A stretch of 64,000 bases of DNA, taken from NCBI GenBank assembly GCA_014529385.2, contig CM043964.1, positions 109,767,587 to 109,831,586 on the forward strand, written 5' to 3'. Made by a program: the position numbers and the translations under genes. Below, one piece after another: positions 43,363 through 54,112 of this stretch (positions are counted from its first letter, which is position 1; every line of letters begins with the position of its first letter). Source of the DNA: Adiantum capillus-veneris. Taxonomy: Eukaryota > Streptophyta > Polypodiopsida > Polypodiales > Pteridaceae. The notes beneath the pieces are model-generated. The model made no database searches and had not been told where the DNA came from. It worked only from the letters and a program-made list of their open reading frames with translations.

Positions 43363-44521
43363 AGAGAGAGAGAGAGAGAAAGAAAGAAAGAAAGAAAGAA
43401 AGATTTTTAACGTCTATGTCAGGCCGAAATCGGCCTATGAGACAAATCAAATGTACATGGCGTGTATGTCATCCGTCTATCGGAAAGACAAATGAAACAA
43501 AACTGATACAAAACTGAACTGAATGTAGGTAATGGAGTATCTGAGGAGGGATGGGGTTCTATCTCTAGGGGTATATGCATGTCTATATGCTCAAGGTAGT
43601 ACAATCATGAGAATGCATCAAGCTCTCTAGCTCCATCCTGTACAAATGGGGGGATGTAAGATGTGGTACATGGGCGGGGCTGGTGCCAAGGCTACCCGGA
43701 TGAAAGCTGTCGGGTCGGCCCTCATCTGAGCTACTCGCTCCTCAGTGGCACGGCGCTCCCGGGCTCGGATCTCCTCGATCTGTCGGTGGTGGGAGCTCAC
43801 GCCCCTGTAGCCTGTGACTCGTGGTCGTCGTCTAGCTCGGTTCACCTCCGCCTGTGGGAGTGTCACTCCTCTCTGAGTATCTGGTGAGGTAGGGGTGGCA
43901 ATCCTCTGAAAGAAGTCTGTGAGCTGCGACTGTCTCCCCTCTGTCTGTGTAGCTGTGCGTGGCTGTAGTAGTGTGTCCCGATGGCTCTGTATCTCTAGTA
44001 AGAAACGTCCGAGCTGTCTCTGATCTCGAGAGTCCATGATCTCTCGGAGAGTGGGCTGTCCTCTGAATAAGGCCTCATATCTGCCTCTGATCTCAGTGTA
44101 TGCTCTGCATCTACATACAAAGTGCTCCTCACTCTCCACCTCCTCTGTGCAGGCTCTGCAGACTCGCTCCTCCCTGGGAACACCAGTATGTCTCCCGATC
44201 TCAATCTCTAACCTGTGTGAAGCCACTCTCAGCTGACCAATCGCCACCCGTGAGCTATGTGGCATATATGTGTCCATATAGCGTGGTCTCTGTATGAACC
44301 CCCCAGACAATATGGTGAGAAACTGGTCTCTGTAATCTGACATCCTCGTCCCCAAGCCAGGTGACTCCCAGACTCTCCTAGTGTATAGCTGCCACAGATC
44401 CTGTCTCAATACCAAGTTTCTCTCACTGCGAGAGAGGTGAACAGATGGTGAGTGGGGGTCGTACTGGAATGGTGGTAGGCTCTCCATGTCAAGACCGTGT
44501 CCCTCAAACCATGCTCTGACC

Positions 44522-44523
<2 letters not shown>
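43363..44523 (-). mobile_element. LINE-C copy C1, 5'-truncated at (GA)n
   Basis: On the minus strand the copy starts directly after a (TC)n array (44559-44524) and ends in ATCTTTCTTTCTTTC..(CT)n at 43404-43363. The 3' UTR contains GTCTCATAGGCCGATTTCGG, the C1 version of the family tail. It holds the C-terminal part of ORF2 only. Confidence 0.82.
43627..44520 (-). CDS. LINE-C C1 ORF2 C-terminal domain, open
   Basis: An open stretch of about 298 codons from 44520 begins QVRAWFEGHGLDMESLPPFQ after the microsatellite-encoded Ser-Leu run, which is not part of the protein. It continues RYMDTYMPHSSRVAIGQLRV, then CRACTEEVESEEHFVCRC, a Cys-X2-Cys-X8-His-X4-Cys motif, and ends in an Arg-rich tail (RRRPRVTGYRGVSSHH). 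In many LINEs such a C-terminal CCHC motif takes part in RNA recognition. No upstream promoter or start belongs to it; it is a 5'-truncated remnant that happens to be free of stops. Confidence 0.75.
   Translation of the reverse strand, partial: VRAWFEGHGLDMESLPPFQYDPHSPSVHLSRSERNLVLRQDLWQLYTRRVWESPGLGTRMSDYRDQFLTILSGGFIQRPRYMDTYMPHSSRVAIGQLRVASHRLEIEIGRHTGVPREERVCRACTEEVESEEHFVCRCRAYTEIRGRYEALFRGQPTLREIMDSRDQRQLGRFLLEIQSHRDTLLQPRTATQTEGRQSQLTDFFQRIATPTSPDTQRGVTLPQAEVNRARRRPRVTGYRGVSSHHRQIEEIRARERRATEERVAQMRADPTAFIRVALAPAPPMYHILHPPICTGWS

Positions 44524-44559
<36 letters not shown>
44524..44559. repeat. (GA)n array between LINE-C copies C2 and C1
   Basis: 36 bp. It is at once the (TC)n tail of C2 and the 5' flank of C1 on the minus strand. 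Confidence 0.95.
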
Positions 44560-44561
<2 letters not shown>

Positions 44562-44939
44562 GAAATGAAATGAAATGTAATATTAATGTCTTCAAAAGAC
44601 CAAAATGACCTATGAGACCTATGAGAAAATGAAATGAAATGTTATATTAACGTCTTCAAAAGGCCAAAATGACCTATGAGACCAATCTGTTACAAAATGG
44701 AGAATCTAATACCATGTCTGGGTACAAAAGAACTAGATACTACTACTAGAATCCATCCTCATATGCACTCTGAATATAGAGAGAGTATGGTTCAAATCCT
44801 CTGCTGTAGTCTCCGCCGATACTGTGCAGCCCCTCTCCTCAATCGTGGCCGCCTGGATCTCCGTAGCTCCAGTGCTCGGTCGATGAGAGTGCTGATAGTG
44901 GCCGAATGAGTGTGGGCCGAGCTCTGCAATGATGACTGC

Positions 44940-45871
44940 TCCTTTGGCTGTCCCATATCTAGTGAAAAGAAATCTGTAATCTATCTCTGGGATTGTCTCT
45001 CTCTATCTCTCCCCAGTAAAGTGTCTCTATATCTTTGTAACTCAAGTAGATATAGCCCAAGACATCTCTGATCCTCATAACTCATGATCCTAGAGAAAGG
45101 ACCGAAACCCTCTCTCAATAAGCAATGAAAACGGCCCCGTATCTCATAGTACACTGTGCAATGACATATGTAATGTAGCTCTATCTCTGGCTCTAACTGG
45201 CATAAGAGGCATATCCTGATTCTGCTGGTATCCCTCCAAATCTACTAGTCTCAATCTCCAGCTGATGTGAGGATGTGCGTATCTGACCAATGGCACACCG
45301 CAAACCATGAGACATGTGTGTCCATGTAGCTGGGTCGGATCACAAACCCATCTCCTGTGAGGTGGGGAAGATGCTCTCTAGAAAAAGCCATCTTCGTGCC
45401 CAACTCCTGTGGCGGCTCTATCCATGTCCTCCTGGTACCCAGCTGGATCAGGTCCTGACGAATGAGTCTAGTAATCTCCACCCGTGTAAGAGACATCGAG
45501 GGTGCCTGAAGAGAGTACTGGAAAGGGGGCAGCCTGTCCATGGTGAAACCATGCGTCTAAAACCATGATGTCATCTGTGCATACCAGCATGAAGGATCCC
45601 CCTGAAGAGCTAACTGTCTGGAAGACTCAAGGGCCAGTCTAGCATATCTGTCTCTAGTAGTATCCCACAAGCTGTGCACAAAGGAGACTAATCTGGTAAG
45701 CGCCTCAATCTCCATAGGAGGGGCAGCTAGCTCTGCTCGAATGATACCGCGGGGTACGGAGGCCTTGGCTTTGATCAGTCAAGAGATCATAGATACCAAG
45801 GGCCTCTCCATACGTCTCCAACCATCCTGGCCTACAGAAGGTCCCCATGTCTGCACCCCATACAACATAGC
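44940..45871 (-). pseudogene. LINE-C C2 thumb and C-terminal region
   Basis: 45541-45251 reads MDRLPPFQYSLQAPSMSLTR and MAFSREHLPHLTGDGFVIRP; the CCHC region (CRLC-like, near 45200) follows in another frame, and the end matches copy C5 (RALELRR, near 44890). Several stops. Confidence 0.7.
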
Positions 45872-46627
45872 TCACGATACTAAGGTATCAAAGAGCCATA
45901 ACTTTGTCCAAGGTTCCTGGAACTGAACCTGCAAACACATCCTCTCCAAGCCTCCCAAGGCCGCAAAATCTCTAGTCAGTCTAGTCTCTGCTGCTCTCCT
46001 CAAAGAAAACCTCGACCCAGTGAAGACAATCCCAAGGTAAGTGTTTGCATCTATATACTCTACAATCTCTTGACCATATGTGAAAGTCGGTGCTGATCTC
46101 CTGATCCACTGTGGTGTAGTGTTAAACACCGTAACCTTGATTTTACCAAGGTTTACAAACAATCCACTATCCTCTGCAAATTTGTGTAATGCATCCAACT
46201 GTCGCTGCATACCCTCTGGTGAGTCAGGGATCAACACAATATCATCAGCATATAACAACAATGGGATCCACGTCCCTGCCAGCTGGGCACCTCTATCACC
46301 CTCTGTCAATGTAATCAGACACCTCATCAACATACATACCAAATAGAGTAGGAGACAATGGGCAACCTTGTTTCACCCCAATGGTGGAGTGAACTAAATC
46401 AGATATCCCCTCCGGAGTCCGTACATGTCCCATCACTGATCTGTATAGAGCCATAATCCCCCAAATCAACACTATGGGCACCCCCATCTCCTGCAGTCTG
46501 CGCATCAATCGAGCTCTCGGTACCATGTCAAATGCTTTGCGGAAATCCACAAAGCTACAATAAATCCGTCTCCCATGTGACCTGCCCTCCTCAATGATGG
46601 CTCTAAGTGTCAGAATATGATCAAGAG

Positions 46628-46629
<2 letters not shown>
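45872..46629 (-). pseudogene. LINE-C C2 reverse transcriptase palm
   Basis: 46550-46296 gives MDFRKAFDMVPRARLMRRLQ (motif A, catalytic Asp in DF-KAFD), then GVKQGCPLSPTLFGMYVDEV (motif B). 46342-45872, in another frame, gives LLLYADDIVLIPDSPEGMQR (motif C, YADD intact), GLFVNLGKIKVTVFNT, FTYGQEIVEYIDANTYLGI. One frameshift between motifs B and C inactivates it. It differs clearly from the L1-type LINE-A/B: YADD instead of FADD and no zf-RVT. Confidence 0.85.

Positions 46630-46672
<43 letters not shown>
46630..46672. repeat. (GA)n array at the 5' edge of LINE-C C2
   Basis: About 43 bp of pure GA directly against the 5'-truncated end of C2. Confidence 0.95.
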
Positions 46673-46673
<1 letters not shown>

Positions 46674-48419
46674 CTCGATACCTTTGTCTTGTAGATCTCA
46701 CATGTGAATGGAGAAGAAATGCTTGCTTTTTCCTGGAAACATGGCCAACCATGACATTCTAAAACTAGACCTCGAATTTTGTGTCCAACCTTCAATAGTC
46801 GTTTCATCACCTTGTTTCGTGTTTGTTTAGAAACGTTTCAAGTGTTTCGAGTTTTGATCCAAATTGAATGTGGATTAATTAATGCGTTGTGAAACTCATG
46901 CGTTGCTGGTCGGCCGGATCTGAGGCTGCTCCCACAACCTCATAAATGGGAAAAACAGCACCAAAAGCCCAGAGGACTATAGGGAAAAACCAGGGAAGGC
47001 CAGGAAAAATACTCTCAGCCTGCAGGAGACTACTGGCCATGGAAAACAAGCCAAAACCTTGAGCCAGACATGGTTAGACACATCCTGATATGATAAAACA
47101 ACCTCACTCTGGCCGGGCACAGCCACAAAACAGCCCCCACTCCCAAACACATGTCCCTGTGAGAAACTGGGACAGACTTAATGAATCCAAAGAGATGACA
47201 TAACTCTTAACACCCCCTCTCAACTCCTTGAAAGGAAGACGGCCTAGCAAGTTGGAGTGAGCAATCTGCAACTGGAAAGAAAGGATTTCATGGACGATAA
47301 TATCCCAACAAATTTCCATGGTATAAAAGTATCCTGTGGTATACGATCCAACTGCTACACCCAAGAGACGTCCAAAATGTAAAATGTTGTCTGCTGAGAG
47401 TAAATCCAACTCTAACAAGAATCTCCTCAACTTGCCCTACTCATAAGTCGCACAACCAGCATCTACAAAAGGTACTATTGCTGACCGCTCCAAGAGAATG
47501 CATCAAAACGAAGGATAAAGGCATAAACTACGGGTATCCGAATCATTTCCCAACTCTCAAGTGCTCCACTTTCAAGAAAAGGGTCAAAAATTTGCACCTC
47601 CATTCACATGCCACATGCCACAATCTCCAAGCTGCTATGGGATGTCCAAAGAATGCGGACAACCGAAGCTACTGAGAAATCAACTGCCCGATGATGAAGA
47701 ACCAAGGAACTACACCAACCACCATATAGAAAGATGAATTGCAAACTGTATCTAAAGGAACTACATCAATCGAAACTAAGAGTGAAAACTGCTATTGACC
47801 TTCATTTGTCTGGAACACATACCGAGAGAGTATCACCCCACTCTCAGAGTGAATCAGGAGCATACATCCAACAGGAAGGAACACACATCAATATTCAGAC
47901 TACGTCTAATACGGCAAGATCAAGGGACCCCACACCCAAGCTCTGCAAGAGAAGAACACCAAATAGACAGGCAATCATATCCGTTCCACATGAAATCACT
48001 GAACTGGAAGGAAGTAGTCCAAGGAGACGGACTCCCCAAGCTGACTCCACATCCCCCTTTGAAGGGAGAACACCTTCACCATGGATAACTGCCCCACAAC
48101 TCTACAATAGTCTCTACCTTTGTAAATGGATCACCAAAGGTAGGTGAATCCAAAAGAAAATATACCTGTGGAACCCGGCACCAAATTTGAGAGAATCAAG
48201 AAGAGCTTCTCCCCACTTTGAAGTATGCTAGAGCTAATTGTAACTGGCTCCTAGTCCAAGAAGGACCACCATCCATGAAACCGGCCCATGGGTCGGTAGG
48301 CTTTGGCTTTCACACGTAATTCTTTACTTTAGACACACACACAGAGCACTTTGCAAAGGGAACGGGAATTAACACTTATGCACACACGCGGCCAGAAAAG
48401 CAAAAAATTTGAAAAAGCC
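46673..48419. other. Unassigned region with two medium ORFs
   Basis: On the minus strand 47430-47104 encodes LRRFLLELDLLSADNILHFG and ends near GAGTTGAGAGGGGGTGTTAA (47232-47213), a polypurine tract followed by TG, as at the start of a 3' LTR; it may be the end of another LTR element, but no RNase H or integrase motif is visible. On the plus strand 47734-48147 (137 aa) is Thr/Ser/Arg-rich without domain. Neither is named. Confidence 0.4.
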
Positions 48420-50330
48420 TAGAAGGCATGAGAGGCCATCTAGGAATTTAGAGGAGGAGAGCTCATCCTCTGCTGACCATGAACAAATGGACAAGAAGAC
48501 CAAGGAGTTCAAGGATGGGGTTCAAGCATTCAAGTTTGACGCGTTTTAAGGCTACAAGGACACTCATCAAGCCCTTGAGTTCCTAAAGCAGTTTGACGTC
48601 GCCTTCTCAGGAGATCGGTTCTTAGAACGCTCCAAGGTGCGAAGGGTGGAATCTTACTTGAAAGGAAATGCACAGACATGGTGGTCTACTCTGTTGTTAC
48701 ACAGAGAAGCACCTAAGAAGCGGGTAGAATTCAAGAAAATTTTCACTTCTGCCTAGATAACAGAAGAATAAGATGAAGATGTAATTACGGCTTGGCATCA
48801 TCTGAGAATGACTAAGAAAGACATGTTGGATGACTATTGCAAGAGGTTTGGGATACCTATTTGCCAATGTCCTCGTTTCGGAGGGTCACTTTGAGGGTCA
48901 AAACAGATTCGATGGTATTGTCTACAACAGAAGTCTGACTCTATTCAAAGACTTATGGGACATGCCAAGCAAGGTTTTAAAATGCATGCCGGCTCATTGA
49001 CTTATCCCACGGACAAGCCAGTGTCCACCTCGACAGGGCAAGAGTCTTCCAGTGAAGAAAAAGAACAAGGGGAACCCGATGATAGTTCATCAGAGGATAT
49101 TAAAGAAGTAAGGGAATCAAATGAAGTGCATCCGAGGGTTCCGACGAACCAAGGGAACCAAATGCAAGTTCATCAAAGGATTCCAAAGAAGAAAGGAAAT
49201 CAGATGATATTTCATCTGAGGGTTCCGATAAAGCAAGGGAATCAATTGATGGTTCATCAAAGATTTCCAACCATTCAGATTAAGGTGCCAATGGACAGGG
49301 GGCGCCGGCGGGGCTACCAACAAGTCACAAGGCCCAAGAAAAGAACAAACTGGTAACCTACGTCCATCGGATAATTTGGTCAAGGATACTTTTGGCCCTC
49401 GATAAAAAGTGGATGGAAAACATTGCAAATTCTATTCAGAGAGAGTTGTACATTGAAGCTTTTGGATTATTAGCAATGTCTATGCCAAAAGTTACCGATG
49501 AATTAGCAAGTTGAATCTAGTGCAGTGCGGATTGCACAAGAGGGGAACCACTCCACTCCTTCGTCACAGACTGCCTAGATTGAATAAAGTCACTAATTTC
49601 TCTTTGAGATTTTAGGGATACTGACGGACTGACAATATTTTGTCGAATGACTTTATGAATATATGTACATTGAATTGGAAATTTCCTTGATTGAACTAAA
49701 GACATGTACTCTTTCCTGTGTGTATTGTTAGAGACATGTAGAGAAAGATGAAATGTCTGCAGCATTTTGTTTGGTGAATGATTTGAGCTTAGTGCATCTA
49801 GACATCTGTTAGAGATCAACGAGATCTAGATGTGATGGCTAAAGAATGTGAATTGAATGAGATTCTAGTATCTGGATGAGATGATTGGATACTGTTGTGA
49901 GCGCATCAAGAGTTCCGGAAGGATGAGATGGTTGCATAGTGATTTAAGTGCATCGCGAGTTCTAGACAGAATGAGATCGCTAGATAAAAGGATTGAAACA
50001 AAAGTGTTCAGTGTGAATTAAGTGTGTGATTTTGTGAACTGCATGCTATGTGGATGTATTGTCTTGTGGGTGAAAAGAAAGGATATGAATCTATTAGCAA
50101 CAAGATTTAGTAGATCAAGACATTTGTGAAAAGATCAACATGGTCTGGATGCGTTGCTAAATAGGTTGAGGAATTCCAAAGACCAAGCAAGATTTGTGGA
50201 GTGAACCGAAGAAAACGAGCAAAACCAATCAAACAAAGAGGACAAGATACAAAGCATTTTCAAAAATAGATGGAGATGGATCTCTATGAAGATGAAGATG
50301 GATCTCTATGAAGATAGATCTCTACTTCCC
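48420..50330 (+). mobile_element. Gag-only LTR element, plus copy (no LTRs found)
   Basis: Bases 48545-49370 repeat the gag of 35470-36450 in inverted orientation (KVRRVESYLKGNAQTWWSTL, VITAWHHLRMTKKDMLDDYC, SIQRLMGHAKQGFKMHAGSL). 49380-50300 repeats the region downstream of gag. Again no pol follows. It is decayed by stops and frameshifts. Confidence 0.75.
48955..49356 (+). pseudogene. Gag C-terminus with 14-residue repeats, plus copy
   Basis: MGHAKQGFKMHAGSLTYP leads into an acidic Ser/Glu stretch (SSEEKEQGEPDDSSSED), then four imperfect 14-residue repeats (MQVHQRIPKKKGNQ, MIFHLRVPIKQGNQ, LMVHQRFPTIQ) encoded by 42-bp DNA units, and a basic end RGRRRGYQQVTRPKKR that could bind RNA in place of zinc knuckles. 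Confidence 0.6.
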
Positions 50331-50484
50331 TCCCATATTATCTACACATTGTATAGCTCAGTTCACACATTTCACGCCTTTCACCTTTCACACCTATCAG
50401 CTTAGTTTAGGATTCCGCAGTATTTATATCTTGTTATCCTAGTTTAATTTATTTTGTTAATCTTACTTTGTATGAGATACACCG

Positions 50485-50546
50485 CATTGTAACTTCCTAG
50501 TCTCATAGGTCACTTTGGCCTTTTGAAGACGTTAATATAACATTTC

Positions 50547-50611
<65 letters not shown>
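50485..50611 (+). mobile_element. LINE-C 3' tail (C4) followed by (TC)n
   Basis: GTCTCATAGGTCACTTTGGCC, TTTTGAAGACGTTAATATAA and CATTTCATTTC run directly into a (TC)n array (50550-50611). Only the tail of the copy is present. Confidence 0.8.
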
Positions 50612-50612
<1 letters not shown>

Positions 50613-51541
50613 ACACCAGGAGGACATGGATAGAGCCGCCTCAGGAGTTGAGCACGAAGATGGCTTTCTATAGAGAGCATCTTCTCCACCTCACAGGAGA
50701 TGGGTTTGTGATTCGACCCAGCTACATGGACACACATATGTCTCATGGTTTGCGTTGTGCCATTGGTCAGATACGCACATCCTCACATCAGCTCGAGATT
50801 CAGACTGGTAGATTCAGAGGGATACCAGCAGACAGCAGGATATGCCGATTATGCCAGAGAGAGCCAGAGACAAAGTTGCACTACATATGTCATTGCACAG
50901 TGTTCTATGAGATACGGGGGCGTTTCCACTGCTTATTCAGAGAGGGTTTTGGTCCTCTATCTAGGGTCATGAGTTATGAGGATCAGAGATGTCTTGGACT
51001 ATATCTACTTGAGTTACACAGGTATAGAGACACTTTACTGGGGAGAGCTAGAGAGAGGCAGTCCCAGAGACACATTACAGATTTCTTTTCACTAGATATG
51101 GGACAGCCAGAGGAGCAGCCACCACTGCAGAGCTCGTCCCACACTCATTCGACCACTACTGGCACTCTCATCGACCGAGCATTGGAGCTACAGAGATACA
51201 GACGACCGCGACTGAGGAGAGGAGCTACACAGCATCGACGGAGACTACAACAGAAGATTCGAGCCATACTCTCTCGACATCCAGAGTGCAGATGAGGATG
51301 GATCCTCACCATTTCTTCCATCTTTGTTTCACACACTGTTACATCCAGTTTACCAGGTACCTATTGTATCAGCTGCTACACCCACGTAGTTTTAGATTGT
51401 AGTAGTAGTAGTAGTATTTTGTTCCACTTCTAGTTCTTTTCTAGTTCTTTTGTACCCAGACATGGTATTAGATTCACTATTTTGTAACTGATTGGTCTCA
51501 TAGGTCATTTTGGCCTTTTGAAGACGTTAATATAACATTTC

Positions 51542-51544
<3 letters not shown>
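50612..51544 (+). mobile_element. LINE-C copy C5, flanked by (TC)n on both sides
   Basis: It starts at ACCAGGAGGACATGGATAGA directly after the (TC)n array ending at 50611, inside the C-terminal half of ORF2. It ends with GGTCTCATAGGTCATTTTGG, AAGACGTTAATATAACATTT and CATTTC, which flow into the next (TC)n array (51545-51612). Confidence 0.87.
50648..51295 (+). CDS. LINE-C C5 ORF2 C-terminal domain, open to natural stop
   Basis: 215 codons without a stop. SYMDTHMSHGLRCAIGQIRT, HQLEIQTGRFRGIPADSR, then CRLCQREPETKLHYICHC (Cys-X2-Cys-X8-His-X4-Cys), FYEIRGRFHCLF, ITDFFSLDMGQ and the tail RRPRLRRGATQHRRRLQQK before TGA at 51293-51295. This gives the natural C-terminus of LINE-C ORF2. It is the youngest-looking copy, but it is 5'-truncated; the first Met is only the first ATG available. 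Confidence 0.75.
   Translation: MSTKMAFYREHLLHLTGDGFVIRPSYMDTHMSHGLRCAIGQIRTSSHQLEIQTGRFRGIPADSRICRLCQREPETKLHYICHCTVFYEIRGRFHCLFREGFGPLSRVMSYEDQRCLGLYLLELHRYRDTLLGRARERQSQRHITDFFSLDMGQPEEQPPLQSSSHTHSTTTGTLIDRALELQRYRRPRLRRGATQHRRRLQQKIRAILSRHPECR

Positions 51545-51632
<88 letters not shown>
51545..51632. repeat. (TC)n(AC)n array
   Basis: 68 bp of TC followed by 20 bp of AC, directly after LINE-C C5. Confidence 0.95.
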
Positions 51633-51725
51633 TGATAAAAGAATCGAGTATCAGTAATGATCAGCTCCACACACCCTTGATATGTTTCTTTTGGTCCCAT
51701 ATGTCATAGTTGACCTCTAAGGAGG

Positions 51726-51795
<70 letters not shown>
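51633..51795 (+). repeat. LINE-C-tail-like sequence followed by (TC)n
   Basis: TTTTGGTCCCATATGTCATAG and TTGACCTCTAAGGAGGAATC (51685-51728) look like a diverged LINE-C tail and run into (TC)n at 51729-51795. Confidence 0.5.
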
Positions 51796-51797
<2 letters not shown>

Positions 51798-51939
51798 GGT
51801 ATAACCTTTCTATCACCCAAGTGTGGTAGATTGGTTATACCATTCCCCTCTTGAAAAACAGGTCTTGAGTTCCTCTCCTCGACGGGTAGATCTTCAAGGT
51901 CTCTCTTGGGACAGTATCCTACGATATTAAAATTCTCTT

Positions 51940-51961
51940 CTTCTTCCTCCTCCTCCTCCTC

Positions 51962-52034
<73 letters not shown>
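51940..52034. repeat. (TCC)n/(TC)n array
   Basis: A CTTCTTCCTCC tract (51940-51965) passes into pure TC to 52034. This is the third long TC array within 500 bp. Confidence 0.93.
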
Positions 52035-52037
<3 letters not shown>

Positions 52038-52765
52038 AAAACCTATTTTTTCTATATTACATAATTTACAATATATAGAGTCCATTGCTCAGTAAATCTA
52101 TGTGTATGTCGAGTATTTGTTTGACAACATTTTCTTGTTTGCCCAAAAATGTTGTAGCAATTGTTTGACACTGTATCATACAGTATATCCCTGAAGAGCA
52201 ACAGAATTGAGGGGTTCAACATCCCTGCTATCAAAGGAAAAGGTATTTACAGATAGTATGCTATCCGCAACACAACTTCTAATTCTGTATATGATTTGTC
52301 TTTCTCCACAAGCACAATGCTAGAAATTTCATTAGGGGAACAACCAGACCTTCAAAGCAGCACTTGTCCAACTTAGCGCTCATGATCAAACTGGGCATTG
52401 TAGAGCAGTGCCAATTTACAAAGTCTCATTTGGATCATTAATATCAATGACCATGTTATTTACACCACCATTGTGCAAGTTGCCATCGTCCAACAAGATA
52501 ATGGGGCATAAGTCTGTAAGAAAGAAAGCATCAACTCGCTCTCTTTGTGAAAAATCACTCTCTTTGTGAAAGCTCGAGGATGTTGCACAACACTTGGCAC
52601 TTTTGGTTTCCTATACTTAGCAAGGCAATGTGGCACCGATTGTTAAGGCCAAGGGAGCATGTGTAAGGTGGGGGCCACTTTTCGAGAAACAAGGGACCAG
52701 CTAATAAGCGCCGAGTGAAAGCATCTAGTGAGCAGATACGTAACCTCAAATACAGCAATAATAAA

Positions 52766-52771
<6 letters not shown>
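52035..52771. other. No recognised gene
   Basis: AT-rich sequence with short frames and no TE motif. Confidence 0.5.

Positions 52772-52815
<44 letters not shown>
52772..52815. repeat. (TC)n array
   Basis: 44 bp of TC at the start of the ORF-containing segment 52816-53219. Confidence 0.95.
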
Positions 52816-52817
<2 letters not shown>

Positions 52818-53219
52818 GTCTGCCATACCCCTCAAATTAGCCCGCGGCGACGCGGACTGATTTTGGAGATTTTTAGGTCTTTCCAGTGGCAAGGTGATAG
52901 CTTCCGTGGTCTGATCCTCCATGTGGACCATGAGGCGAGTACTGAGCACAAAAGCCTCTACGTCGAGCAGCATTACCACATCTACTCAGGTGCTCTCAGT
53001 AAGACCTATGTGAAGCCTAGCGCAGGGATGACGGCCACAACCTCCTCGCGCCTTCCGTTCACTGTTTTGGTGGCAACAATTTCCTTTGCCCCTGCACTGC
53101 CTACTTCTGTGACGATCGCTTCAACACCTATTATATCTGCAACATCGCCTGCAACTACATGTGCTCTACCTAGTTGGCCACCTCCTTCTCGCGCCTTTTC
53201 GTGCATTGTTCTCTCATGA
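52816..53219 (+). CDS. Hypothetical coding fragment, about 130 aa
   Basis: After the microsatellite-derived Ser-Leu run the plus frame reads LILEIFRSFQWQGDSFRGLI, LHVDHEASTEHKSLYVEQHY and a Thr/Ser/Pro-rich end. It is GC-richer than its surroundings. No domain is recognised; the opposite strand is also open (52746-52979 and 53006-53206), so strand is uncertain. Confidence 0.2.
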
Positions 53220-54112
53220 CCGGACTAGGTGGCAGCCAGCAATTTCCTTTGCCCTCCCTCCCAGTACTCTGCAATTTGTGCATGTCTCCCTGCGTGCTTT
53301 GGCCCTTATCCTTCATTCTATGTACTGAACATGTCGAGGGCATATCCTTCATCATATGTACTGAAACATCAACTATGGTGGCGTATTCTAATTGGTGTGC
53401 TTTTCCTTTTTTTTTTTTTAAGAGCAAGAGAGACTGCCCTCAAAGGAAATCTTCTCGCAAATCGAAAGTTTTTTTTTAAAAAGTAGAGCCAGCAAGCTTA
53501 GTACAATAATCACAATAGCACTCATTTCATGTCTTGCATAAGCAGCTATCTTGGCATCAAATCTCATGCATCTAATTCTAGGGATTGTTTTCCTCCTTTA
53601 CAAAAACAAAACAAAGCTATTCTCAAAATAGCTATAACTGTCTTGTAGATGTTCTCAATATAGATAAATAAATAAATAATTATATATCATTCTTCACCTT
53701 GGTGCGCATTGTTGCGAGGTTTTATATCAGAGTCCTTATGACCTCATATGCGGACACAATATTGTTGAGATGATCATTCTTGCATCTCATGGACCTCAAT
53801 ATTATCAACATTATTTTGTCACTATGGCCCTTAGTGGTGGAAATTGTGTGGTCCTACTTATGTCATGGTAAATTTTACCACACTATGTTAATCATTTGCT
53901 GACTTGCAATGTCTAGGGTAAAAGTCCTATACTAACAAAAGTTGACTTGCTTGCTAGTTGTAGAAATGCAAGATAATGTGCCAAAACACCTTTGATGTTG
54001 TGAGCTTAAATGGATGTCTTGTTCTCCCTAGCACAAAGGTTGCATTAACTAACAAACAGACACACCGACTTTGCTACAACCAATTCGATCACCTATCAAT
54101 GCTAGTGGTATA
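53220..54112. other. No recognised gene
   Basis: AT-rich; poly-T tract near 53408-53420; no motif on either strand. Confidence 0.5.

Larger units (their letters stand above)
44560..46629 (-). mobile_element. LINE-C copy C2, 5'-truncated, flanked by (GA)n on both sides
   Basis: On the minus strand it begins just inside the RT (STLDH, 46628) directly after a (TC)n array and ends with a 3' tail that is present twice in tandem (44690-44628 and 44627-44560), each with GACCTATGAG/GTCATTTTGG and GAAATGAAATG words, before (TC)n. It contains the RT palm, thumb and C-terminal CCHC region in several frames. Confidence 0.85.

Noticed and set aside
44790-44815. GGTTCAAATCC, like a tRNA T-loop
   Set aside because: No matching acceptor stem, D-arm or anticodon arm can be folded around it, and it lies inside LINE-C.
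43080-46860. A larger element bounded by GTTTCGTGT-rich ends
   Set aside because: The two patches are not clear inverted or direct terminal repeats and no target duplication could be found.
47104-47430. Ty1/copia RNase H end
   Set aside because: A polypurine tract followed by TG is present, but the upstream frame has none of the copia RNase H motifs, so only a low-confidence note was kept.
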